Part shown: positions 26,949 through 34,296 of the stretch, one piece after another
Numbering within the stretch: the stretch's first letter is position 1
Layout: each line of letters opens with the position of its first letter
From: Roseiarcus sp036488815
GTDB taxonomy: Bacteria > Pseudomonadota > Alphaproteobacteria > Rhizobiales > Beijerinckiaceae
Direction of reading: 5' to 3'
Assembly (NCBI GenBank): GCA_036488815.1
Contig: DASXGX010000042.1
Coordinates: 62,001-126,000, forward strand
DNA: 64,000 bases
Notes under the pieces: model-generated
The model's input: only the letters and a program-made list of their open reading frames with translations
The model's database searches: none
Told to the model about the DNA's origin: nothing
Translations under genes and position numbers: made by a program

Positions 26949-28934
26949 TCAGAACTCTTCCCAGTCGCTCGCGGCGCTCGCCCTGCCGCCTGCTGCGGCG
27001 ACCTTGGCGCGCGGCGCGGCTGCGGCCGCGCGCGCCGGGGCCTTGGCGGGCGCGCGGAAGGCGTGCGGGGCCGCCTTCTGCAATTCGCGCCGCATCGGGT
27101 CGTCGGCGGCCGCGCTCCCGACACGGAACTGGCCGACCAATTGGGAGAGCTTCATCGTCTCTTCCGAGAGGGAGTGGCCGGCCGCCGTCGATTCCTGGAC
27201 CATCGCGGCGTTCTGCTGCGTCACGAGGTTCATCTGCTCGATCGCCGAGTTGATCTCCTGCAGCGCGGTCGATTGCTCCTGCGACCCCGCGGCGATGTCG
27301 GCGACGACGGTGTTGATCTCCGCCACCTGGGTCATGATGCGCTCCAGCGAGCGCCCGGTCTCGGCGACCAGCTTGACGCCGGCGTCGACCTGCGTGGTCG
27401 AGTCCGAGATGAGCCCCTTGATCTCCTTGGCCGCTTCCGCGGAGCGCTGCGCGAGAGCCCGCACTTCCGAGGCGACCACGGCGAAGCCCTTGCCGGCGTC
27501 GCCGGCGCGGGCCGCCTCGACGCCCGCGTTGAGCGCAAGCAGGTTGGTCTGGAACGCGATCTCGTCGATCACGCCGATGATCTGGCTGATCTGGTGCGAG
27601 GACTTGGCGATCGCGTTCATCGCGTCGACCGCCTCGCGCACCACGACGGCGCTCTTCTTGGCGTCCTGATCGGCCGTGGCCACCACCTCGCGAGCGTGAC
27701 CGGCGCCCTCGGCGGATTTTTTGACCGTCGCCGTCACTTCGCCGAGCGTCGCGGCGGTCTGCTCGAGGTTGGCCGCCTGCTGTTCCGTGCGGCGCGACAG
27801 ATCGTCGGAAGCGACCGAAATCTCCTGCGTGCCGGACTGGATCGCGCCGGTGCTCGCGACGACCGAGAGAATGGTCGACTTGAGCTTGTCGATCGCCTCG
27901 TTGAAGTTGTCGCGGATCTGCGCATAGGTCGGCGAGAAGCCGTCGCCGATACGCACCATCAGGTCGCCGCCCGCCAGATCCTTGAGCGCGGCGCCGAGGC
28001 GGCGCACCACTTCGGCCTGCTCCTCGGCCGCCTTGGCGCGCTCGGCCGCAATGCGTTCGCGCTCGACTTCACTCTGGCTGCGGTTGGCCAGCGCCTCCGC
28101 CTCCAGCCGCTCGCGCTCCATGGCGTTCTGCTTGAAGATCGCCACCGCGCGGGCCATGTCGCCGACTTCGTCGTTGCTCGATATCGTCGGCAGCGGTACG
28201 GCGCTCTCGCCAGAGGCCAGGCGCGACATCGCCGAACTCAAAGCGTCGAGACGGTTCGACAGGCGGAACATCACGACGCCGGCGAACCCGCCGATGCCGA
28301 CGAGGAAGAGAAGCGCAGTCGCCGCCGTCCAGAGGACCCTCGACCAGATCGCCCCGTCGACGTCGTCGACGTACATGCCGGTGCCGATCGTCCACTGCCA
28401 GGGCGCGAACAACTTGACGTAGGACAGCTTGGGCGACGCCTGGTCGAGCGGCGCGCCCGGCTTGGGGTATTGATAGTCGACGTAGCCGTCGCCCTTGTCG
28501 GCGGCGAGCTTCGTCATTTCGACGCTGAAATACTTGCCGGTCGGATCTTTCTGCTTCGATCCGTCGAGGCCCTCCTGGTCAGGCCGCGGACCGAGAACGA
28601 GCGTGGTCGTGTTCTTGTCGAGCACAAAGATGTAATCGTTCGCATTGTAGCGCATCGCGCGAACGGTGGCCTTGGCGCGGTCCTGCGCCTCCGCCTCGGT
28701 GATCTTGCCGCTCTTGAAATCGTTGTATTGCTGCTCGATCGCCTTGTGGGCGACCTCGGTGACGGTTCGCAGCTCATCGCGCCGACCCGCGTACATGTCG
28801 CGCGCGTCGATCCAGGTGAGCGTCGCGACCATCGCGACGAGCGCAATGCCGAATAAAATAATAATTCCCAATAGCCGGCCGCGAATTGAGCCGAAAAATC
28901 CGTGCGATGGGGAATGGCCCCCGGACATAGTCAT
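26949..28934 (-). CDS. methyl-accepting chemotaxis protein with periplasmic Cache domain
   Basis: A 661-residue chemoreceptor. Membrane helix 1 is at about residues 18-42 (LLGIIILFGIALVAMVATL), followed by a periplasmic single-Cache domain (KAIEQQYNDFKSG ... MRYNANDYIFVLD ... YVKLFAPWQWTIGTGMYVDDVD), then helix 2 near 205-228, a HAMP domain, and a long cytoplasmic coiled coil. The signalling tip reads IGVIDEIAFQTNLLALNAGVEAARAG. It ends in DWEEF, a CheR/CheB docking pentapeptide of the NWETF type, after a ~50-residue Ala/Pro linker. Cache receptors sense small organic acids or amino acids; the ligand here is unknown. No che genes are nearby. Confidence 0.95.
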   Translation of the reverse strand: MTMSGGHSPSHGFFGSIRGRLLGIIILFGIALVAMVATLTWIDARDMYAGRRDELRTVTEVAHKAIEQQYNDFKSGKITEAEAQDRAKATVRAMRYNANDYIFVLDKNTTTLVLGPRPDQEGLDGSKQKDPTGKYFSVEMTKLAADKGDGYVDYQYPKPGAPLDQASPKLSYVKLFAPWQWTIGTGMYVDDVDGAIWSRVLWTAATALLFLVGIGGFAGVVMFRLSNRLDALSSAMSRLASGESAVPLPTISSNDEVGDMARAVAIFKQNAMERERLEAEALANRSQSEVERERIAAERAKAAEEQAEVVRRLGAALKDLAGGDLMVRIGDGFSPTYAQIRDNFNEAIDKLKSTILSVVASTGAIQSGTQEISVASDDLSRRTEQQAANLEQTAATLGEVTATVKKSAEGAGHAREVVATADQDAKKSAVVVREAVDAMNAIAKSSHQISQIIGVIDEIAFQTNLLALNAGVEAARAGDAGKGFAVVASEVRALAQRSAEAAKEIKGLISDSTTQVDAGVKLVAETGRSLERIMTQVAEINTVVADIAAGSQEQSTALQEINSAIEQMNLVTQQNAAMVQESTAAGHSLSEETMKLSQLVGQFRVGSAAADDPMRRELQKAAPHAFRAPAKAPARAAAAAPRAKVAAAGGRASAASDWEEF

Positions 28935-29196
28935 GACAGATCAACTCCCCCTCGACTCGGCCGCAGCCGGTCCCTGTGTGCAGCTCGGTCAAATTGTCTG
29001 CGAAGAGTTGAGCGACGATTAATCAAGCCGATAGTTTTTTCGCGCAGCGTACGCGTAAAAAAAACGAAGTAAGTTTGTATATACCCGTCGTCGGGCTTCG
29101 TTATGAAAGCGGCTGAAGACGAAACCGGGCTCGCGTGACGATCTCGCGACAGGCAGTCGCTTCCACAGACTGCGTCGCGCGGCGGCGGCGCAACGA
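28935..29196. other. intergenic region upstream of the chemoreceptor
   Basis: No gene is apparent. The middle (about 29025-29110) is AT-rich, with A/T runs and a GCGTACGC palindrome, and probably holds the chemoreceptor promoter on the minus strand; I cannot identify the sigma class. Confidence 0.4.
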
Positions 29197-29224
29197 GGGC
29201 CGCCGCTCGTGAGAGCGACGGCCC
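29197..29224 (-). terminator. stem-loop at the end of the GST gene
   Basis: On the minus strand GGGCCGTCGCTC and GAGCGGCGGCCC pair over 12 positions (one U-G) around a four-base loop, 14 bases after the glutathione transferase stop. A T-run is missing. It likely ends the transcript of the four-gene cluster. Confidence 0.45.
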
Positions 29225-29238
29225 TTCCCCTTCCGCCC

Positions 29239-29931
29239 CTATTTCTTTTGCGACTTTACGTGTGCGATGTAACCGCGCACGTCATTCGCGGGTTCCGTGT
29301 AGGCCTCGCCGAGCGCCCGCTCCATCGCGCCCATGAACGCCTTCGCCCAGTCGGGAAGGGGATAGTCGATCACGGCGAGGAACTCCAGGGTCGCCGAGAG
29401 GCGAATGTCGGCGATCGAGGGATGCTCGCCGCCGATAAAGGGCTTTCCGTTCATGTAGAACGAGTGAAACACATGGAGCGGCTCCGCGATCGCCGTCGTC
29501 GCGGCTTTCTGCGCCGCGTCCTTCGCGTGCGGCTCCGCGTCGCTGGCGCCGACCTCGCCCGGGTATTGAGGGAAGCCGAGGAACGGATAGGTCGCTCGCG
29601 CGACATAGGGATAGAGCGTGCCAACGATGTAGAACATCGCGCTGTCGACCATCGCGCGCGGCGCCGGCGAGGTCGGGTAGAACTGATGCAGCCCGTGCTT
29701 GTTGCACAGATACTGCATGATCGCGCAGCTTTCCCAAACGACGCCGCGCGGCAGGTCGGGCGCTTCGAGCATCGGCGTCAGATGCGCCGGATTGCGCGCG
29801 AGGAATTCCTCGCTGCGGGTTTTGCCCCACACGTCGTCTTCGCTGAATTCCAGTTTGGCGGCGCGCAGGAACACGCGCGCCGTCATATTGTTCACGCTCG
29901 GCTTCAGGATGTGCAATTTGATCGCGGCCAT
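29239..29931 (-). CDS. glutathione S-transferase family protein
   Basis: A 230-residue protein with a thioredoxin-like N-terminal half (IKLHILKPSVNNMTARVFLRAAKLEF, then NPAHLTPMLEAPDL and the glutathione-contact WESCAIMQYL) and an all-helical C-terminal half with FIGGEHPSIADIRLSATLEFL. The catalytic Ser/Cys/Tyr is uncertain; Ser/Asn residues sit near position 12-15. GGAG stands six bases before the ATG. It is the last gene of the leftward set with the VOC protein, CoA ligase and citryl-CoA lyase-like protein, so it may open a ring, isomerise a cis-acid or remove a leaving group in that pathway (inference). Glutathione is the presumed cofactor. Confidence 0.85.
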   Translation of the reverse strand: MAAIKLHILKPSVNNMTARVFLRAAKLEFSEDDVWGKTRSEEFLARNPAHLTPMLEAPDLPRGVVWESCAIMQYLCNKHGLHQFYPTSPAPRAMVDSAMFYIVGTLYPYVARATYPFLGFPQYPGEVGASDAEPHAKDAAQKAATTAIAEPLHVFHSFYMNGKPFIGGEHPSIADIRLSATLEFLAVIDYPLPDWAKAFMGAMERALGEAYTEPANDVRGYIAHVKSQKK

Positions 29932-29978
29932 TGGCTCTCCTCCCTGTTCGCTTGGCCATTCCGCTGCGACGGCCGGTC

Positions 29979-30572
29979 TTACGATCGGCGCGCGTAGGGA
30001 TCCTTCGGCGCGCGATCCTCGGAGAGGCTCTTGCGCGAGCGTAGCACAAGTTGCTCGATCGCGTTGGCGATGTGCGCTTCGCCGATCGCGCGGTCGCCCG
30101 CTTCGACGCGCAGCCTATGCGCCTCGAACAACACGTCCGAATGGGTGAAGCCGAACGGCGGCTCGAACTTGTAGCAGGAGAGTTCAATCAGCAGGCCGAG
30201 CGGATCTTCGAAATAGATCGCGTCGAACATCTGCCGGTCGCGCACGCCGGTGTTCTTGATCCCGCGCGCATCGAGCCGCTCCACCGCCTGCATGAAGACG
30301 GCGCGTGAGACGTTGAACGCGATGTGATGCACGCAGCCCGGATCGGTCGGCGTGCGGCGCGCCTCGGGCTTGCGATCCTCACGCGTGAAGATCGTGATCA
30401 GCCTTCCGTCGCCAGGATCGAAATAGATGTGGCTTTCACCGGGATTGTCGAGATTGGGCTGCTCGAACACGAAAGGCATGCCGAGCAGGCCTTCCCAAAA
30501 GTCGATCGAGGTCTGCCGATCGGCGCCGACCAACGTGATGTGATGAACGCCCTGGGTCTGCAGCTTTTTCAT
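29979..30572 (-). CDS. VOC superfamily metalloenzyme (glyoxalase/dioxygenase type)
   Basis: A 197-residue vicinal-oxygen-chelate protein. The first metal ligand is in GVHHITLVGADRQTSIDFWEGLLG, the second in SHIYFDPGD, then DPGCVHHIAFNVS carries the third and GRLITIFTR and YFEDPLGLLIELS the fourth (Glu). The H-H/H-E pattern fits Fe(II) or Mn(II)/Ni(II) binding, so this could be an extradiol dioxygenase, a glyoxalase or an epimerase. The C-terminal ~50 residues are outside the core. The gene lies 47 bases before the GST gene and 12 bases after the CoA ligase gene. Confidence 0.85.
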   Translation of the reverse strand: MKKLQTQGVHHITLVGADRQTSIDFWEGLLGMPFVFEQPNLDNPGESHIYFDPGDGRLITIFTREDRKPEARRTPTDPGCVHHIAFNVSRAVFMQAVERLDARGIKNTGVRDRQMFDAIYFEDPLGLLIELSCYKFEPPFGFTHSDVLFEAHRLRVEAGDRAIGEAHIANAIEQLVLRSRKSLSEDRAPKDPYARRS

Positions 30573-30584
30573 TGACGCCTCCCT

Positions 30585-31886
30585 TCAGGTCGTTTCGACG
30601 AGCTTCGATTTGTATTCGCTGCGCGGCAGGCTTCCGGCCGCGACGAGTTCGACCCGCGTCGACACCAACAGCGTATCGCGAATCCGCGCGCGAATCTGCT
30701 CCGCGAGGTCTTCACCGGCGCCCGCCTCCGCCTCGACAACCACCGGCAGCGGCGGCTCCTGCCGCACTCCGGCCGCGGACGGGCGAATCATGATGACGCC
30801 GGTGACCTTCGGCGCGAATTGATGAACCACTTCGCGCACGGCGGAGGGAAAGACGTTGACGCCGCGCACGATCAGCATGTCGTCGGTGCGGCCGATGCAG
30901 CGCACGCGCGGCGCCGTCCGCCCACACGCGCAGCGCCCGACGGTGAGCCGCACATGATCGCGCGTGCGAAATCTGAGCAGGGGCGCCGAACGGTTGACGA
31001 GATGCGTCAAAGCGAGTTCGCCCTCGGCGCCGTCGCGCAAGTCGATCGGCGCGCCGGTGGCGGGATCGATCAGTTCGAAATGCACGAAACCGCGCCCGGA
31101 GAAGTGCATGCCCGCCTTCGCCTCGCATTCGCCCCACAGCGAGACCGAGATGTCGCCGATGCCCATCGCCTCGGTGAGACTGGCGCCCCAGGCCGTCTCG
31201 AGCTTCGCGCGCATCGCGGCTTCGCCCCCGCCCGGTTCGCCCGCCACCATGACGCGCTTGACGCTCGATCGCGCCAGATCGAAGCCGCGCTTCGCCGCCC
31301 ATTCCGCCAAATGCAGCGCATAGGAGGGCGTCAACACGGCGACCGTCGGCTTGAGCAAATCGATGGCGGCCACGAGCCGCTCGGTGTTTCCAGAACCGAC
31401 GGGAATGTGGCAGAGGCCGAGGCGCGCAAAAGCGTCGAGCGCGGCGCCGGCGACGAAGGGGCCGGCGTTGTAGGTCGAGACGATGCGCTCGCCGCGCGCG
31501 ACGCCCGAGGCGGCGTAGCTGCGCGCCGAGGTGCGCACCCAGACGTCGAGATCGGAGGCGACGAGCGGAATATAGCTCGGCGTTCCCGTGGTGCCGCTGG
31601 TGGAATAGATGCGCACGATCTCCTCGGGCGCCGCGGTGCGATGCGCGCCGATCGGCTCCTCGGCGCTGCGCGAGCGGCGCAATTCGTCCTTCTCGGTGAA
31701 GGGCAGGGCGGCGATGTCCACCAGGCCGCCGACGGAGCCAGCCGAATGAAATCCGGCCGCAGCGAATTTGTCGCGATAGAAGCGCGAGCGCGCGAAAAGA
31801 TGGGCGATCTGCGTCCGGTAGAGCGGGTCGTCGCGCTCGATTTGCTCGGCCCAGGGCGCGGCTTCGATCTCAGGTTCGACCATCAT
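30585..31886 (-). CDS. phenylacetate-CoA ligase-like AMP-dependent ligase
   Basis: A 433-residue adenylate-forming enzyme of the PaaK group, which activates an aromatic or other carboxylic acid to its CoA thioester. Seen motifs: ATP-binding IYSTSGTTGTPSYIPL near residue 100, VMVAGEPGGGE, and C-terminal IGRTDDMLIVRGVNVFPSAV. The N-terminus shows the PaaK-type LFARSRFYRDKFAAAGF. Two cysteines (GRCACGRTAPRVRCIGR) lie near the hinge, as in PaaK. The chosen ATG overlaps the stop of the citryl-CoA lyase-like gene (ATGA), so the two are translationally coupled. The family typically measures ~430-440 residues. The acid used is unknown. Confidence 0.9.
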   Translation of the reverse strand: MMVEPEIEAAPWAEQIERDDPLYRTQIAHLFARSRFYRDKFAAAGFHSAGSVGGLVDIAALPFTEKDELRRSRSAEEPIGAHRTAAPEEIVRIYSTSGTTGTPSYIPLVASDLDVWVRTSARSYAASGVARGERIVSTYNAGPFVAGAALDAFARLGLCHIPVGSGNTERLVAAIDLLKPTVAVLTPSYALHLAEWAAKRGFDLARSSVKRVMVAGEPGGGEAAMRAKLETAWGASLTEAMGIGDISVSLWGECEAKAGMHFSGRGFVHFELIDPATGAPIDLRDGAEGELALTHLVNRSAPLLRFRTRDHVRLTVGRCACGRTAPRVRCIGRTDDMLIVRGVNVFPSAVREVVHQFAPKVTGVIMIRPSAAGVRQEPPLPVVVEAEAGAGEDLAEQIRARIRDTLLVSTRVELVAAGSLPRSEYKSKLVETT

Positions 31887-32671
31887 GGCGCGTCGTCTCC
31901 GCAATAGCGAACAGCCGCCTCGGCCTCGGAGGCCATGAGGAAGCCGATCGGCGTTTCGGCCTCTTCCGCGAGGTGGGCGATGAGCCCCGCCGTGCGAGCG
32001 AGAATGGGCACGCCGCGAACGACCGCCGCGGGAACATCGAGGTCTTTGAGCGTCGCGGCGATCGCCATCGAGACGTTCATCGGCAGCGGCTTGCCCCAGA
32101 CGCGGGCGGCGGCGACGGTCAGGCGCGCCGCGCAGTCGACGCCGCGTCCCGCGACGCCCCGCTCGCGCGCCAGCGCGATCATGCGCCGTGCGCGGGGATC
32201 GACCGGCTTGTGCAGCGGGTGACCATAGCCGGGAAGCGTCTGGCCGGCGGCGCGCCGCTCACGCGCAATCTGCTCGGCCGCCTCGTCCGGCGACGCGCCG
32301 GCGTCGATGCGCGCCAGCGTCTCGTCGATCAAAGCACGCGCCAGATCCGCCGTGCCGAGGACGACCGTGCCGCAGCCGAGAATGCCGGCGGCGACTGCGG
32401 CTTGCAGCGCCGCCGGATCGGCGGCGTAGGTCATGCGCGCGGCCTGGACGGTCGGCGTCAGCCCGTGCTCGGCGATCGCCACCAGGGCAAGGTCGAGAAA
32501 GAAGCGCTGCTCCGAGGTCGGCGCGCGCCCTGTCGCGAGCAGGAAGAAGAATTCCGTGAAGCTCGTCGCGCCCATCAGGTCGGCGGCGAGATCGCGCCCG
32601 CGCACGACGATGCGCTCGGCGTCGGCGGTGGAAATGGCGGTGGCGGCCGCGCCGCGCTTGCCGATCAGCAT
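31883..32671 (-). CDS. citryl-CoA lyase-like protein (citrate synthase superfamily)
   Basis: A 262-residue protein with only the catalytic half of citrate synthase. Seen: ISTADAERIVVRGRDLAADLMG at the N-terminus, the active-site region GQTLPGYGHPLHKPVDPRARRM (His), and NVSMAIAATLKDLDVPAAVVRG. Family members cleave citryl-CoA or a related hydroxyacyl-CoA to acetyl-CoA and an oxo-acid. GGGAGGAAA lies six bases before the ATG. It is the first gene of the leftward cluster, divergent from a GntR regulator. Together with the CoA ligase it suggests activation of a hydroxy-acid and its cleavage. This set is not one I can assign to a known pathway. Confidence 0.85.
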   Translation of the reverse strand: MLIGKRGAAATAISTADAERIVVRGRDLAADLMGATSFTEFFFLLATGRAPTSEQRFFLDLALVAIAEHGLTPTVQAARMTYAADPAALQAAVAAGILGCGTVVLGTADLARALIDETLARIDAGASPDEAAEQIARERRAAGQTLPGYGHPLHKPVDPRARRMIALARERGVAGRGVDCAARLTVAAARVWGKPLPMNVSMAIAATLKDLDVPAAVVRGVPILARTAGLIAHLAEEAETPIGFLMASEAEAAVRYCGDDAP

Positions 32672-32822
32672 GGGCTTTCCTCCCGCCGGCGCTTGTCTTC
32701 ACGCCTGGATTGTAGGACAATATCATCGCCCTGGCCGCCGTCAAGCCGCAGCTCTTGCGCGCGCCGCAATAGCCGGCATGCTTCTCGCGAATCGCGGGCG
32801 TAGGAATCGGACATCGCCGCCG

Positions 32823-33494
32823 ATGGATCAGTCGAGCACAGCATCGCCGCCACCCGCCCACGGCGCCACCGTGGCGCATATCGTCGAGCGCCTGCGCGAG
32901 GACATTCTCGCGCATCGGCTCTCTCCGGGCGCGCGGCTGATCGAGAGCGAGCTGACTGCGCGCTTCGACGTGAGCCGCGGCCCGGTGCGCGAAGCGTTGC
33001 GCCGGCTCGCCGCCGAGGGCCTGATCGCGCATGCGCCCAATCGCGGCGCGGTGGTCCGGCGGCTGACGGCGCGCGACATCAGCGAATTGTTCGAGATCCG
33101 GCTCGAGCTCGAGGGGCTCGCGGCGCGCCGCGCGGCGGAAGCCGGCGACGCCTGCGAGCGCGAGCGATTCGCCGACGCCATCCGAGTGATCTTCGACGAC
33201 GCGCCCCGCCTGGCCTGCGATTATCTCGCCGAGAACGCCGACTTCCACGACGCGGTCATGCGCCTCGCCGGCAATCGTCAGCTTCAGGATCTGTCGATGC
33301 GACTGCACCTGCCGCTGATCATGGCGCAGGTGGGCGCCGCGCTCACCGCCGAGGTGCTGCGCCTTTCGGTCCTCGAGCACCGCGCCATCGCCAAAGCGAT
33401 CCTGGCGCAGGATCCGAACGGCGCCACTGCCGCGATGCGAGCTCATCTCGAACGCGCCGCCGCCTTCGCCCTGGCGCGCGAAGAGGAGGAGTGA
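32823..33494 (+). CDS. GntR family transcriptional regulator (FCD type)
   Basis: A 223-residue repressor/activator. Winged helix (about residues 15-75): IVERLREDILAHRLSPGARLIESELTARF and VSRGPVREALRRLAAEGLI, followed by an FCD effector domain of about 130 residues (ISELFEIRLELEGLAARRAAE ... DFHDAVMRLAGNRQL ... VLEHRAIAKAIL) with His residues that usually bind a metal and an organic acid. The start at 32823 lacks a strong ribosome site; an in-frame ATG at 32778 is an alternative. It is divergent from the citryl-CoA lyase-like gene across 151 bases, so it probably controls that cluster (inference). Confidence 0.92.
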   Translation: MDQSSTASPPPAHGATVAHIVERLREDILAHRLSPGARLIESELTARFDVSRGPVREALRRLAAEGLIAHAPNRGAVVRRLTARDISELFEIRLELEGLAARRAAEAGDACERERFADAIRVIFDDAPRLACDYLAENADFHDAVMRLAGNRQLQDLSMRLHLPLIMAQVGAALTAEVLRLSVLEHRAIAKAILAQDPNGATAAMRAHLERAAAFALAREEEE

Positions 33495-33814
33495 GGACAC
33501 TAGAATAAATTAAACCGCTTTATCGTTGGTATTACCGCGGTTAAAATTCATTCGCCAACTGCAAATGACTGATTCGAATTCATATTCGTCCGCAATTGAG
33601 CCTAACGTAAACGATGTCACATAAGATAAATGACGTTGTTACTGCTGATGTGAATGTAATTGTTTCTTGTTGTTTGCCATAAAGGCGGATATAACGGCCG
33701 TTTACGGGGTTGACTAATCGAACAAACAAAAAGACGGTACCCCGCAACGCTTTTGTTGCATCACTTGCAACGGGGCGACCGGTTGTGCTGGGAGGCATGA
33801 CAGGAGGAAAGGCC
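33495..33814. other. AT-rich intergenic region upstream of the NTF2-like gene
   Basis: Clearly AT-richer than its surroundings, with no convincing gene. It contains an ACCGCGGT palindrome near 33535 and three alternating GCAAC/GTTGC repeats at 33744-33771, 45-70 bases before the start of the next gene. These may be regulator sites. The composition suggests imported DNA or a strong promoter region. Confidence 0.5.
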
Positions 33815-34222
33815 ATGAGTGCAACATCGTCGGAGGAGAAGAGCAATCTTGACGTCGTGCGGCGCGGCTATGAGGCCTTTCAGGCTGGGAACGCCGAAGA
33901 GTTGATGAAAACCATGGCGCCGAACGCCCATTATCATCTCGCCCCGATTGGCAAGTTCGGTGGCGATTACAAGGGCGTCAAGGCTATCATGGAGTTCTTC
34001 GGGGAGATCGCCCGCGAGTCTGGGGGAACGTTTCGCGTGACGCCTGTCGAAATGGCGGCGGCCGGCAATCGCGTGTTCGTGCTCTACGGAGCGAGCGGGA
34101 AGCACGGCGGAAAGACGCTGGACAGCCGAGACGTGGCGGTTTTCACCTTGGCCGGTGGCCGGGTGACAGACGCAATGTTCTGCGCGAGCGACTATCCGGC
34201 TGAGGCCGCTTTCTGGTCATAG
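33815..34222 (+). CDS. NTF2-like/SnoaL-type ketosteroid isomerase-related protein
   Basis: A 135-residue protein with the NTF2 cone fold pattern: VVRRGYEAFQAGNAEELMKTMAPNAHYHL, YKGVKAIMEFFGEIA, and a C-terminal strand block DSRDVAVFTLAGGRVTDAMFC ending in DYPAEAAFW. The ATG at 33815 has AGGAGG eight bases upstream, stronger than an upstream in-frame alternative. This family includes isomerases, hydratases and ligand-binding proteins; the catalytic dyad is not evident. It stands alone, next to the AT-rich region, and no partner gene shows its task. Confidence 0.8.
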   Translation: MSATSSEEKSNLDVVRRGYEAFQAGNAEELMKTMAPNAHYHLAPIGKFGGDYKGVKAIMEFFGEIARESGGTFRVTPVEMAAAGNRVFVLYGASGKHGGKTLDSRDVAVFTLAGGRVTDAMFCASDYPAEAAFWS

Positions 34223-34296
34223 TGCGGGACAGGACAGCGAAGCTGCGAACGGCGCGAGGCCGGCGGCGCCATGGGCGCGTACGGCCCGCGCTCTCA

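Noticed and set aside
26946..28856. 636-codon plus-strand frame opposite the chemoreceptor
   Set aside because: Antisense to a clear chemoreceptor; no motifs.
33580..33846. 88-codon minus-strand frame upstream of the NTF2-like gene
   Set aside because: Crosses the ribosome site and start of the conserved gene; no ribosome site or motifs of its own.
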